Program-made: the position numbers and the translations under genes
The notes under the pieces: generated by a model
Told to the model about the DNA's origin: nothing
Databases searched by the model: none
The model's input: the letters and a program-made list of their open reading frames with translations, nothing else
Shown: positions 1 through 8,082 of the stretch, piece by piece
Layout of the letters: every line of letters starts with the position of its first letter
Position numbering within the stretch: position 1 is the stretch's first letter
DNA from: RHLJ01 sp965222205
GTDB lineage: Bacteria; Bacteroidota; Rhodothermia; Balneolales; Balneolaceae
DNA length: 64,000 nt
NCBI GenBank assembly: GCA_965222205.1
Contig: OZ244932.1
Span: 3,224,001 to 3,288,000, forward strand
Reading direction: 5' to 3'

Positions 1-203
1 TTGTTCTTTTGTGCCGCCAAAAGAACCAAAAGCTCCCGGCTGCAACTGCTTCGCGGGTTCAGCAAAGCTTCCACTGAATAAATCCGAAGGTCCCTGTTCC
101 CAAAAGCCATATTCACGTTTCATCCGGAGCGGATTTATTCCCCGGTACCCGGGACGTTGAACCTTTGTATTCACTATTCCGCTTACCAGTTTAATGCCGG
201 AGA
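1..203. repeat. Dispersed repeat block A, copy 1
   Basis: This stretch matches 20543-20745 closely over about 200 bases, including the runs CAACTGCTTCGCGGGTTC and TTTGTATTCACTATTCCGC. It begins with a hairpin (GTTCTTTTG pairing with CAAAAGAAC). It also holds an 11-bp perfect inverted pair: GAATAAATCCG at 76-86 and CGGATTTATTC at 130-140. No reading frame fits both copies. It is a structured non-coding repeat of unknown function that directly precedes a copy of repeat block B. Confidence 0.75.
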
Positions 204-230
204 TATTTGAATTGCCCAAAAAAATCAATG

Positions 231-362
231 ACCAGAAAAAATGGGTAAGCCCTGAGCTTAGAGGGAGTGAGGATCGTAATCTTTCTTGTTAACAGCGCCT
301 CGTGAAAACGAAATCTACATTATTTCTGGCGATTTTTGGTTCTTTTCATCGCTGAAAAGAAC
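231..362. repeat. Dispersed repeat block B (100-bp core), copy 1, plus hairpin
   Basis: The core 231-330 is one of three copies of exactly 100 bp; the others are 7163-7262 and 24018-24117. The ends are imperfect inverted repeats: CCAGAAAAAATGG at the start and CATTATTTCTGG at the end. Immediately downstream, 339-362 forms a hairpin with 9-bp arms (GTTCTTTTC and GAAAAGAAC). The other two copies carry a different but equally placed hairpin here, which suggests that structure matters more than sequence. Function unknown. Confidence 0.75.
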
Positions 363-383
363 ATGGGAGTATAAGAAGATATT

Positions 384-540
384 CTGACCTCCCCTGTCTC
401 CTCCTTGGTTAAGGAGGAGGACCCGTTGATATAAATCGGCACAATTTCAAAAAACAGAGCTATTCATGAATTTCCCCTCCTGATGCAGGATGGGCGAGCT
501 GGTTAGGAAATCAAATGGGGCGAAGGGTTGGGGAGGTCAG
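384..540. repeat. Inverted-repeat element with CTGACCTCCCC ends
   Basis: CTGACCTCCCC at 384-394 is matched by its exact reverse complement GGGGAGGTCAG at 530-540. The left arm contains a further palindrome, CCTCCTTGGTTAAGGAGG. The 157-bp interval has no credible gene. It looks like a short palindromic mobile repeat downstream of the DUF3127 gene, and could also serve as a transcription end. Confidence 0.5.
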
Positions 541-551
541 ATACGGTGAGA

Positions 552-926
552 TCAAAATGGGAGGTCGTCATCAATATCATCGAAAGCCTGGGTATCAAGT
601 TCAAATCCCTCGGCACTGGGTGGCGGAGGTGACTGCGAAGCCGCATTTTGTTCCCCGGTGCCCGCTTCTACTTTCCATGCTTTTACATCGGTGTACCAGT
701 TTCCGTTATACTCACGGCTTTGGATATCTACTGAAACAGTAACTTGCGCTCCTTCAGAAACAGCTTGTTGGTCGATGTTATCTCCCCACTGAGTAATACA
801 AACTTTTTTGGGGTATTTGCCGGGAATTTCGAGGATAAAATCACGCTTTCTCCACGGACCGTTTTTGCCTTGCCCACCTTGTTCTTCCAGTACTTGTACA
901 ACGTTTCCGGTGAGTTTTATGTCCAT
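552..926 (-). CDS. DUF3127 domain protein with SSB-like acidic tail
   Basis: A 124-residue protein resembling the DUF3127 family, small Bacteroidota proteins with a predicted OB-like fold. Residues 1-80 contain the family-like segments ITGxV-type start (here KLTGNVVQVLEEQ), KRDFILEI and YNGNWYTDVKAWKVE. A low-complexity proline/serine linker (about 95-105) follows. The protein ends in the acidic tip DDIDDDLPF, which is strikingly like the C-terminal protein-docking tail of single-stranded DNA-binding proteins. That fits a nucleic-acid-binding role, but this is inference. It starts with ATG and is transcribed alone. Nothing in the sequence identifies a specific partner. Confidence 0.85.
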   Translation of the reverse strand: MDIKLTGNVVQVLEEQGGQGKNGPWRKRDFILEIPGKYPKKVCITQWGDNIDQQAVSEGAQVTVSVDIQSREYNGNWYTDVKAWKVEAGTGEQNAASQSPPPPSAEGFELDTQAFDDIDDDLPF

Positions 927-1260
927 GGGTTTTGTGGCTTTATTAATGGGTTTTGCTTTGACGAATGTAGTTAAAAGTTATGTGAACATGAAGTTCGCCG
1001 TAGACTTTTTTAGGTAATGACAGTTTTAGTATACTTTAATCTTAGATGGGCCACGTAGAGTTTTTTTGCACCTTTTGTCGGTACAAAAGTAGAGTAAGTA
1101 GACAAGCACTTGGAAGCGCCCAAAAGTGCCATCAGTAAAGGGAGTTGGATTTAATCTAAAGATGTACCTTATTTAAACTATTCCCCAACGAAGAAAAACC
1201 ATCAGTAGTAGCATAAAAAAATATCACCTGGGATGTACCGGATGGAGCCTCCAGGAATGG

Positions 1261-2070
1261 GTGGGGACTTTTTTTAAAGAAAAAACCAAGCCCGTAGATC
1301 TGCTGTCTCAATATTCTTCCGTATTTAATTCGGTGGAAGGTAACACCACTTTTTACAGCGCCCCATCTAAAGAATTAGTTGGTCAGTGGGCAGAGAGAAC
1401 TCCGGATGGATTTAAGTTCTGTTTCAAATTTCCTAAAGTGATTACCCACATCAAAGCATTAAACAACGTGGAAGCCGAAGTTGAAGAGTTTATTAATTCG
1501 TTTGACGATATCCGGGAAAAACTGGGCCCGTTTATGATTCAGTTTCCCGATACCTTTTCTCCAAAAGATCTTTCGAAGCTGGAAAGAATGCTGTCTCTAC
1601 TCCCGAAAACAATGAGCTATGGAGTTGAAGTTCGTCACCTTGATTTCTTCGATCATGGAAAGCATGAGCATAATCTAAATACACTACTGGAAAGTTATGG
1701 AATTGAACGCATCATCTTTGATACCAGAAAACTTCATTCCACGAATTCAAGTATCCCTTCGATATTGGAAGCAAAAAGAAAAAAACCAAAAGTTCCGGTA
1801 CGTTTTGAAGCGTTAAGCTCTCGCCCAATGGTTCGTTTTGTGGGAGTGAATGATATTCTGAATAATGAAGCTTACCTGAAAGAATGGGCTATTGTGGTTG
1901 CTGACTGGATAAACGAAGGGCGTCATCCCTACATTTTTATCCACTCCCCGGATAAAATATCACAGCCAAAACTTTGTACACATTTTCACAAGCTGCTTGG
2001 TGAATTAATTGAACTCCCTTCGCTTCCGGATTGGCCGGTAAACCGGGAAGCCCAATTAGGACTGTTTTAA
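1261..2070 (+). CDS. DUF72 (YecE-like) family protein; true start probably upstream
   Basis: This is a DUF72 family protein, predicted to be a TIM-barrel-like domain of unknown biochemical role. Supporting segments are FYSAPS (near residue 30), FCFKFPKVITH, FMIQFPDTFSP, YGVEVRHLDFF and VRFVGVND. The first ATG/GTG/TTG start in frame is the GTG at 1261, but it cuts off the family's first strand. The frame stays open upstream, and 1213-1260 encodes KKYHLGCTGWSLQEW after an ATA codon, which matches the conserved GCxGWS beginning. The real product is therefore likely about 16 residues longer and uses an unusual start codon, or the original ATG has mutated. No RBS is obvious at either site. Confidence 0.88.
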   Translation: MGTFFKEKTKPVDLLSQYSSVFNSVEGNTTFYSAPSKELVGQWAERTPDGFKFCFKFPKVITHIKALNNVEAEVEEFINSFDDIREKLGPFMIQFPDTFSPKDLSKLERMLSLLPKTMSYGVEVRHLDFFDHGKHEHNLNTLLESYGIERIIFDTRKLHSTNSSIPSILEAKRKKPKVPVRFEALSSRPMVRFVGVNDILNNEAYLKEWAIVVADWINEGRHPYIFIHSPDKISQPKLCTHFHKLLGELIELPSLPDWPVNREAQLGLF

Positions 2071-2511
2071 TCAGTTTGTGGAGTTTATACTAAGTCTTTC
2101 TTTCGAAGCGGGGCTGGCAGCACCTTTTTTTGCTTCAACACTGTGCAGCGCATAGGGCATGGCTTCTAATCTTCCTTTCTGGATTGGATCACCGGTTACG
2201 ATGCAGATTCCATAATTACCAGTCTCAATTCGATCAAAAGCAGCAGTAATTTGCTCAAGCTTTTCCTTCTGCTTTTCGATAAGTGTATAATTCGTTTCCC
2301 GAAGAGCCTCATTGGATCCTAAATCTCCCTGATGATGTGCTGCGCCCGAAGAGGTATCATCCATTTTGTTTTCGATTTCGTCAATGGACTCCTCAAGTGA
2401 TTTTATCTTTGATTCGGATTTAATCTTTTCTTCGATCAACAGCTCTTTAAAGTGATCCAGTTCTTCTTCTGATAAGTAAGTCGAGTTAATGGGTGTTTCT
2501 TTAGTTTCCAT
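2071..2511 (-). CDS. TraR/DksA-like transcription factor lacking the zinc cysteines
   Basis: A 146-residue DksA/TraR-type protein. Residues 15-75 form the expected charged coiled coil (ELDHFKELLIEEKIKSES and on). The C-terminal globular part, YGICIVTGDPIQKGRLEAMPYA, aligns with the DksA zinc-finger region. Only one of the four usual cysteines is present, as in many Bacteroidota homologues, so zinc binding is unlikely. The family binds the RNA polymerase secondary channel and tunes rRNA and stress promoters. It runs convergently with the DUF72 gene, abutting it with no gap. A hairpin overlaps its start codon. Confidence 0.88.
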   Translation of the reverse strand: METKETPINSTYLSEEELDHFKELLIEEKIKSESKIKSLEESIDEIENKMDDTSSGAAHHQGDLGSNEALRETNYTLIEKQKEKLEQITAAFDRIETGNYGICIVTGDPIQKGRLEAMPYALHSVEAKKGAASPASKERLSINSTN

Positions 2512-2552
2512 AAGTAAGTTATTGTTAATACTAGTCTATTATTACTTACTTA
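2511..2552 (-). promoter_or_regulatory. Inverted repeat over the dksA-like start codon
   Basis: TAAGTAAGT at 2511-2519 and ACTTACTTA at 2544-2552 are perfect 9-bp inverted repeats. The arm nearest the gene shares one base with its ATG. In the transcript this would place the initiation codon at the foot of a stem. It could be a translational control hairpin or an operator; the sequence does not decide between them. Confidence 0.4.
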
Positions 2553-2577
2553 ACAGAATTTAGATTGTTCCCATTCA

Positions 2578-3201
2578 TTATTCAATAACCCCAATTAACG
2601 CTGTACTTTCTACGTAAGGGAGTTCTTCAATTTTTTTCATCAGTTCTTCTTCTTGCCCGGGTTCGCAGGATACATTAACGGATCTGGGGAAATCCCGAAA
2701 TATCTGGTAGGCCACACTCCTGAAATTCCCCATGATTTTTTTAAGCTGGTCTGTATTTACAGAATATTTAAATTCAAAAAAACGCTCTTCATTGGTTTGG
2801 GACGTAAGCAGCCGCTCAAAAGCCTGATCAAATGCTTCACCGGATAGTCCTTGCTCTTCCAGCAATTCTCTAAAATAGGCTGAATCGACAGGAGTGCTTT
2901 CTGTAAATGATCGCAAAACTTCGGGATGATTCTCCAGACGGGTTAAGGTTGAATCAGGAGGTCTGTTTACAATTGAAATCTGAAGGGATTGAATATCTGA
3001 GTAAGAAATTTCATAACCGAGTTCTTTAAATCTGCGGTCAATAAAAGAGCTTGAAACAGTATCATCCAAAAAGACAATAAATTCGCCCTCCAGAAAAGAT
3101 ACTTTTCCATCCTGGATTCTTTGAAGTGCATCATCACCAATTACCTGTGCCCGAACCATTCCAAAGCAAAGAACAAACAGTAAAGAAAGTAAAGCCCTCA
3201 C
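2578..3201 (-). CDS. Exported protein, paralogue of the upstream gene
   Basis: I do not recognise a named family. The 207-residue product starts with a signal peptide (MRALLSLLFVLCFGMVRAQ; likely cleavage around residue 18). The mature part has a segment FIVFLDDTVSSSFIDRRFKELGYEI that resembles LVHLEDYVSPEFVEYYFYRFGYDI in the gene upstream, so the two appear to be diverged tandem duplicates. The resemblance continues through the following 'ENHPEV' and 'SAHPFV' regions. The two genes overlap by 4 bp (ATGA), so they are co-transcribed and translationally coupled. Periplasmic or cell-surface location is inferred from the signal peptide. Confidence 0.75.
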   Translation of the reverse strand: MRALLSLLFVLCFGMVRAQVIGDDALQRIQDGKVSFLEGEFIVFLDDTVSSSFIDRRFKELGYEISYSDIQSLQISIVNRPPDSTLTRLENHPEVLRSFTESTPVDSAYFRELLEEQGLSGEAFDQAFERLLTSQTNEERFFEFKYSVNTDQLKKIMGNFRSVAYQIFRDFPRSVNVSCEPGQEEELMKKIEELPYVESTALIGVIE

Positions 3202-3770
3202 TCATACACCCCGTATGTATCTTTTACATAAATCAGCATATCTAATTCAGCCATCATTCGCGTTGGAAGTTTTGTTGGTTTCAATGTAACGCTCTTTGGA
3301 GTTCTTGGTAAAAGCTCAATACCCAATTGTTTGTTATGGAAAAGGAAAGCGTCTATCATTTCATCGGTTGCATAGTACTGAAAAGTAATTGTCTTTTGCG
3401 GAAGCAACGAGGTATGAATTTGGTTGGAAAGCGTAAGAGGGCCTATAAAGGGGGTCATGTCTTCGTAGCTTTGTACGGCGATGTCTTGAACGAAAGGATG
3501 AGCTGAAAGCCTCTTCATATCGTATTCGCTTATAGAATTAGTGATAATACCCTGAACAGGGCTAATGTTGATCTCTTCGATATCGTACCCAAAACGATAA
3601 AAGTAATATTCTACAAATTCCGGACTCACATAATCTTCAAGGTGTACAAGAACCCGCTGTTCATCTATGCCGTGCATGTAGGGGATCCGGTTAATAGCTG
3701 AGGTTTGCTGGAAATCTAGCATAGATAGAAAGAAGACGAAAACCTGAAGGGAAATAACTAAAAAATTCAT
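3198..3770 (-). CDS. Exported protein, first gene of tandem paralogue pair
   Basis: Unrecognised protein of 190 residues from the chosen start. An open frame extends up to 3821, but the ATG at 3770 gives a clean signal peptide (MNFLVISLQVFVFFLS followed by a polar region), whereas the longer version adds 17 residues in front of it. The mature region shares the pattern of the downstream paralogue, including LVHLEDYVSPEFVEYYFYR. It overlaps the next gene by 4 bp. It is divergent from prfC across about 120 bp. Function unknown; the duplication suggests two subunits or two variants of one envelope protein. Confidence 0.7.
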   Translation of the reverse strand: MNFLVISLQVFVFFLSMLDFQQTSAINRIPYMHGIDEQRVLVHLEDYVSPEFVEYYFYRFGYDIEEINISPVQGIITNSISEYDMKRLSAHPFVQDIAVQSYEDMTPFIGPLTLSNQIHTSLLPQKTITFQYYATDEMIDAFLFHNKQLGIELLPRTPKSVTLKPTKLPTRMMAELDMLIYVKDTYGVYE

Positions 3771-3893
3771 ATCGCTCTTGATAATATATGTGTTTAAAAA
3801 AGACCCGATTAAATAAATCAAAAATCATCAAACACAAAAGAGTAAAAATCATCGTATTTTCAACCCTTTATAAATCACTGAAAAGAAGTTACG

Positions 3894-5504
3894 ATGTCAA
3901 ATACGGCAACTGCCGATCCCAACATTATTAAAGAGGCTAAGAAGAGACGCACTTTTGCCATAATCTCCCACCCTGATGCGGGTAAAACCACGCTTACGGA
4001 AAAGCTATTACTCTATGGTGGAGCGATTCATGAGGCTGGCTCAGTTCGAGCGCGAAAAGCTTCTCATCACGCGGCGTCAGACTGGATGGCTATAGAGAAA
4101 GAGCGGGGTATTTCGGTGACATCTTCGGTGATGCGATTTGAGAAAGACGGTATTAAGTATAATCTGCTGGACACACCTGGACACAAGGATTTTTCTGAGG
4201 ACACGCTGAGAACACTTGTTGCTGCAGATTCTGGTTTGATGGTGATTGATGTGGCTAAAGGAGTTGAGGAACAAACCGAAAAACTTTTTGAGGTATGTAA
4301 GCTCAGGGAAGTGCCGGTCATCACTTTTGTAAATAAGTGCGACCGCCCCGGTATGGATCCGTTGGAGGTTTTGAGCAACGTGGAAAATAAGCTTGGCATT
4401 GAAGCACTACCAGCCAGTTGGCCGCTTGGGTATGGACAGAAATTTCAAGGTATTTATGATGTGCTTGCCAAAAATGTTCATGTGTATGAAAAGAGTGAGC
4501 ACGGAACAAAAAAAGCGATCACAGAAACGTTAAGTGTGGAAGACGCGCTGGGGCAAAGCAATCTCTCTGACACCGAAAAAGAAGCGTTCCGGGAAGAAGT
4601 GATGTTGATTGAAGACATGTACCCGAACATGGACAAAGACTTATACAGCAAAGGAAAAGTAACCCCGGTATTTTTTGGTTCTGCCTTAAATAACTTCGGG
4701 CTGGATGTTTTTTTAAATTACTTTCATCAGCTGGCCCCGCCTCCACAAGGATATGAGCACTCGGAAGGGAGTGATCGTGATTTGAACGAGCCATTTTCAG
4801 GTTTCATTTTTAAGATGCAGGCAAATATGAATCCCGGTCACCGTGATTGTGCGGCATTTATCCGGGTTGCTTCAGGTCAGTTTAAACGTGGACAAGAAGT
4901 TGTACTTTCTCACACCGGCAAAAAACTGAAACTGGCTACTCCCCATACATTAATGGGCGACGAACGTCAATTGATGGAAGAAGCTTTTCCGGGAGACATC
5001 GTTTCCATTTTCAATCCTGGTGATTTCAGAATCGGAAGCACCATTTTCGAAAAGAATCCGGTTAGGTTTGATGTGATTCCCCTTTTCACACCCGAGCATT
5101 TCCAGAAAGTAGCCACCAAGGATCCTTTCAAAAGAAAACAACTGCGAGAAGGACTTAAACAACTCTCAGAAGAAGGTGTGGTTCATGTGTTTGAGGTGCC
5201 AAACGGAGTTGGTAATGAACTCTTACTGGGAACGGTTGGAGTGCTTCAGTTTGAAGTAGTTCACCACAGGATGAAAGAAGAGTATGGCGTTGAACTTGTA
5301 ATTACACCCGTTTCTTATCACACTGCCCGATGGTTACCCAACGATAAAGACGAAGTTATACAAAAACTGGAAGCCAGCTACTCCACACATGTAACTAAAG
5401 ATATGGAAGGCAACCCGATCGTATTGTTCGATTCGATGTACGCGCTAAACCAGGGAGAAGAAAAAGTAGGTGCAGAAAATCTCTTCAAATTTAAGCAAGG
5501 CTGA
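3894..5504 (+). CDS. prfC: Peptide chain release factor 3
   Basis: RF3 is the GTPase that removes RF1 or RF2 from the ribosome after termination. The 536-residue length is normal for the family. The GTPase motifs are clear: G1 SHPDAGKTT at 25-33, a switch I region with ERGISVTSS, G3 DTPGHKDF near residue 94, and G4 NKCD near residue 148. The RF3-specific C-terminal part follows, with LQFEVVHHRMKEEYGVELV. The start ATG sits just downstream of a purine-rich AAAGAAG. It is a single gene ended by a strong hairpin at 5506-5581. EF-G is excluded by length and by the RF3-type C-terminus. Confidence 0.97.
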   Translation: MSNTATADPNIIKEAKKRRTFAIISHPDAGKTTLTEKLLLYGGAIHEAGSVRARKASHHAASDWMAIEKERGISVTSSVMRFEKDGIKYNLLDTPGHKDFSEDTLRTLVAADSGLMVIDVAKGVEEQTEKLFEVCKLREVPVITFVNKCDRPGMDPLEVLSNVENKLGIEALPASWPLGYGQKFQGIYDVLAKNVHVYEKSEHGTKKAITETLSVEDALGQSNLSDTEKEAFREEVMLIEDMYPNMDKDLYSKGKVTPVFFGSALNNFGLDVFLNYFHQLAPPPQGYEHSEGSDRDLNEPFSGFIFKMQANMNPGHRDCAAFIRVASGQFKRGQEVVLSHTGKKLKLATPHTLMGDERQLMEEAFPGDIVSIFNPGDFRIGSTIFEKNPVRFDVIPLFTPEHFQKVATKDPFKRKQLREGLKQLSEEGVVHVFEVPNGVGNELLLGTVGVLQFEVVHHRMKEEYGVELVITPVSYHTARWLPNDKDEVIQKLEASYSTHVTKDMEGNPIVLFDSMYALNQGEEKVGAENLFKFKQG

Positions 5505-5505
5505 G

Positions 5506-5581
5506 AATTACGAATACTTGAATTAGGAATAGGTGTCTTGAAAAGACTATTCCTAATTCAGCTATTTTTTTATTCGTAATT
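5506..5581. terminator. Bidirectional terminator between prfC and the metalloprotease gene
   Basis: Nested perfect inverted repeats: GAATTAGGAATAG (5520-5532) with CTATTCCTAATTC (5547-5559), enclosed by AATTACGAATA (5506-5516) and TATTCGTAATT (5571-5581). A run of seven T follows the inner stem. The two flanking genes converge here, so it can end transcription from both sides. Confidence 0.85.
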
Positions 5582-5582
5582 A

Positions 5583-6341
5583 TTACTTCCCACCATTCGC
5601 CTGCAAATCCTGAATACATTGTGCATCTAACTCTGGAATATCTCCGCCGGTAAGATTTCCCATCAGATCTGTGGTTTGAATCGCCCAGTACATCAGGCAG
5701 CTTTCCACATTACAATGCGCTTCATTTTCAGCATCTTCATGATCCTGCACCGCTTCAGTTCCGATATTAACAAGCCCGAGAATATGTCCGAACTCATGCA
5801 TTAGTACCGAGGCTTCAACGGTGGCTGCGGAAGGCTGTCCAAACCCGCCTGTGTTCTCTTGTATTACTTCTTCAAACAAGGCCATAGAGGTATTGTAATA
5901 GGCAACACCAAGTACATTTTCCGTTTCATAAGCCCCATCCAGAATAATAAAATAGGCAGCTATAGTTTTACCTTCAGAATAGGTATCACGATGTGTTTGC
6001 TCCAGAGTATAAATATCATTTGCGGAAAAAGAGTCGTTTTGAGGGGAAGAAATAGCATCATCTAATGAGACAGTGATTCCTCCGGGTTTATTTAAACGTT
6101 GTTCAAGAAAGGCTTCAAGGTTGTCTATAGCAGATTGACTTGGTCTGTAATTCTCCACATAATCGATTTCAATAGTCAAAGTTGTAAAACTGTCCGAAGA
6201 AAGAAAGTCATTTGCGGAGGCTCCGGTAGAAAGGGTATGAGAAAAATTTTGACCCGGGTTATCATCGTCAGGCCCGGAGCTTTCTGAACAGGCCCCAAGA
6301 AGAAGTAAAAAGGAAAGAACCAATAAGTAATGCGATTTCAT
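5583..6341 (-). CDS. Lipoprotein zinc metalloprotease-like protein
   Basis: A 252-residue predicted lipoprotein: residues 1-18 are a signal peptide ending in the lipobox LGAC. Near residue 185 it carries VLMHEFGHILGLVNIG, the HExxHxxG zinc-binding motif of metzincin-like proteases. The usual third ligand (His or Asp, three residues after the Gly) is Asn here. A nearby His/Asp/Cys-rich stretch, DHEDAENEAHCNVESCLMYW, may supply a ligand and a methionine-turn equivalent. Similar 'membrane metalloprotease' proteins occur in Flavobacteriia. Substrate unknown. It converges on prfC and is divergent from the next lipoprotein gene. Confidence 0.75.
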   Translation of the reverse strand: MKSHYLLVLSFLLLLGACSESSGPDDDNPGQNFSHTLSTGASANDFLSSDSFTTLTIEIDYVENYRPSQSAIDNLEAFLEQRLNKPGGITVSLDDAISSPQNDSFSANDIYTLEQTHRDTYSEGKTIAAYFIILDGAYETENVLGVAYYNTSMALFEEVIQENTGGFGQPSAATVEASVLMHEFGHILGLVNIGTEAVQDHEDAENEAHCNVESCLMYWAIQTTDLMGNLTGGDIPELDAQCIQDLQANGGK

Positions 6342-6477
6342 AATATCAACTTTTTAAATTTAAACCGGAATCGTTGGATCATGTTCCGAATACTCATATT
6401 CGAATCATTTAAAATACCCATTTCGGGTGATGTTCTGATTGTTATTCAAGGGTTAGTTTTCAGAAAAAAGGATCGAT

Positions 6478-6981
6478 ATGAAAATAACAGGACTATTTCT
6501 CACACTTTTACTGCTGGTATCTATTTCCTGTAATAAGGATGAAGGGTGCGATACGAATTCCAATCTGAATGGGGATTGTTTTAATCTGGATGCAACCTTT
6601 GAGGTACAGCGAACAGGTGGTCAGAGCGGGTATGATCGTGAACGATTTCAATTCATATATCAATTTCCACCAAACGGTCCTCAGGAACGAGTTAGGTTTG
6701 TCATAAATGCGGACGATTCTCCCAACGGACCAGGCGATCCCGGTGAACTGATTTCTTACGAAGTAGGTACAACGTATTCAGGAGAAAACGGTTCTTTTAC
6801 TTTTAACGGGGATTTATCAGCAGGAGGAATCCCGGCAAGCTACTCTTATACATTTACAAAGATAGATAGGGAGAATAAACTTATTTCAGGAGAGATTGAG
6901 TTTAGCTACAATAATGACTTTGGTTCAGATTCATTCACATCAACATTTACTAATGTGGAAGTAAACGGTGCAGAATTTTAG
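6478..6981 (+). CDS. Small lipoprotein of unknown function
   Basis: A 167-residue protein with a lipoprotein signal peptide (MKITGLFLTLLLLVSISC, Cys18 as the lipidation site) and no domain I can name. The mature part is rich in Gly, Asn, Thr and aromatic residues with alternating strands (SYEVGTTYSGENGSFTFNGDL), suggesting a small beta-sandwich. The start ATG follows AAAAAGGATCG, a plausible RBS. It is transcribed divergently from the metalloprotease lipoprotein. No operon partner. Confidence 0.7.
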   Translation: MKITGLFLTLLLLVSISCNKDEGCDTNSNLNGDCFNLDATFEVQRTGGQSGYDRERFQFIYQFPPNGPQERVRFVINADDSPNGPGDPGELISYEVGTTYSGENGSFTFNGDLSAGGIPASYSYTFTKIDRENKLISGEIEFSYNNDFGSDSFTSTFTNVEVNGAEF

Positions 6982-7086
6982 TAATCGGAGCTCGTATTTC
7001 TTCAAGTCCCGGAACCTAACCGAAGGCTTGATTAGCCAGTGTAGAAAGGTTGATTAATCTACTCTGCACCAAGCCAGACCCATCCT

Positions 7087-7440
7087 TTTTTAGAACAAGG
7101 TTTCACTATGGTTAACCCATTCAACGTTCTACAACCGCACTCATTGAAGACCGCAAACTAAGACCAGAAAAAATGGGTAAGCCCTGGACTAAGAGGGAGT
7201 AAGGACCGTAATCGTTTGTTTGATCAGCGGCTCGTTAAGGTGAAATCTACATTATTTCTGGCGGGTTTTGGGTACTGTCGCCTGTCCCGTTGAAGAACGG
7301 GAACCGCTCAAAAGTACCGGAGGATCACCACTTTAGTAAGAGATTCACCAAACTGCTCGATGAAGTAGAAGTCGTTGACCTGGGAAGGGTCTCGGAGTTC
7401 GTTTCTTTTTTTACTTAGCTCTGGAGCTATTAATGTTAAA
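7087..7440. repeat. Long dispersed repeat, copy with block B core 7163-7262
   Basis: The 636 bases between the lipoprotein and the first GNAT gene hold no credible gene. Within them, 7087-7440 aligns with 23946-24330. The exact 100-bp core lies at 7163-7262. It is followed by a conserved hairpin region (CCCGTTGAAGAACGGG inside GGTACT and AGTACC), then by a diverged tail ending in a small REP-like palindrome around TTAAACCCTTTCAGG. The strongest conservation is in the core and hairpin, as expected for a structured element rather than a decayed gene. Confidence 0.7.
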
Positions 7441-7617
7441 CCCTTTCAGGACAGGTTATCGGCTGACAAATTATCTGATTTCTGCGGGACGACTTATTTA
7501 TCGTTTAAGAGCACTTTAAGGACGTATTAAGAGTCGAACTCAGGTTAGCAGTAACTTCACACTCTTGTTTGCTATTATTCGATTCGGCACCTTTCTTAAT
7601 AACCGAATCAAAAAAAA

Positions 7618-8082
7618 ATGGATATTTCAATTATTGAAGCTGATTTAGAAAATGAAGCGCATGCCAAGGCAATTATTTCAATTACAAACGCTTATGCAAA
7701 AGATATTATGGGCGGAGGGAAGCCGTTACCGGAGCATGTGCGAAACACAATGATTGCCGGGATGAAGTCCTTTCCGGGGACGCTGGTCTTTCTTGCTAAA
7801 GATGGATCAGACTTTATTGGCGTGGCAAGCTGCTTTATGGGTTATTCCACCTTTTTTGCAAAGCCACTGATTAACATTCATGATCTGGCAGTGCTCTCTG
7901 AAGCCAGAGGAAGGGGAATCGGGACAACATTGATTGAAGCAGTAACACAGAAAGCCAAAAGTCTCGATTGTTGTAAGGTAACTCTTGAGGTTCTGGAGAA
8001 TAATCCCGCCAGAAATTTGTATGAACGAAATGGTTTTCAGTACGGTGAGGAACCATATTTATTTATGAGCAAATACTTGTGA
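7618..8082 (+). CDS. GNAT family N-acetyltransferase
   Basis: A 154-residue single-domain GNAT protein that would transfer an acetyl group from acetyl-CoA to an unknown amine. The acetyl-CoA loop is visible as ARGRGIGTTLIEAV (about residues 99-112), preceded by the strand HDLAVLSE and followed by KVTLEVLENNPARNLYERNGF, the standard motif B. The next gene is a paralogue with the same N-terminal pattern (IIEADLENEAHAKAI versus IIKADLENRKHAADI). The ATG follows a run of eight A with no clear RBS. Confidence 0.88.
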   Translation: MDISIIEADLENEAHAKAIISITNAYAKDIMGGGKPLPEHVRNTMIAGMKSFPGTLVFLAKDGSDFIGVASCFMGYSTFFAKPLINIHDLAVLSEARGRGIGTTLIEAVTQKAKSLDCCKVTLEVLENNPARNLYERNGFQYGEEPYLFMSKYL

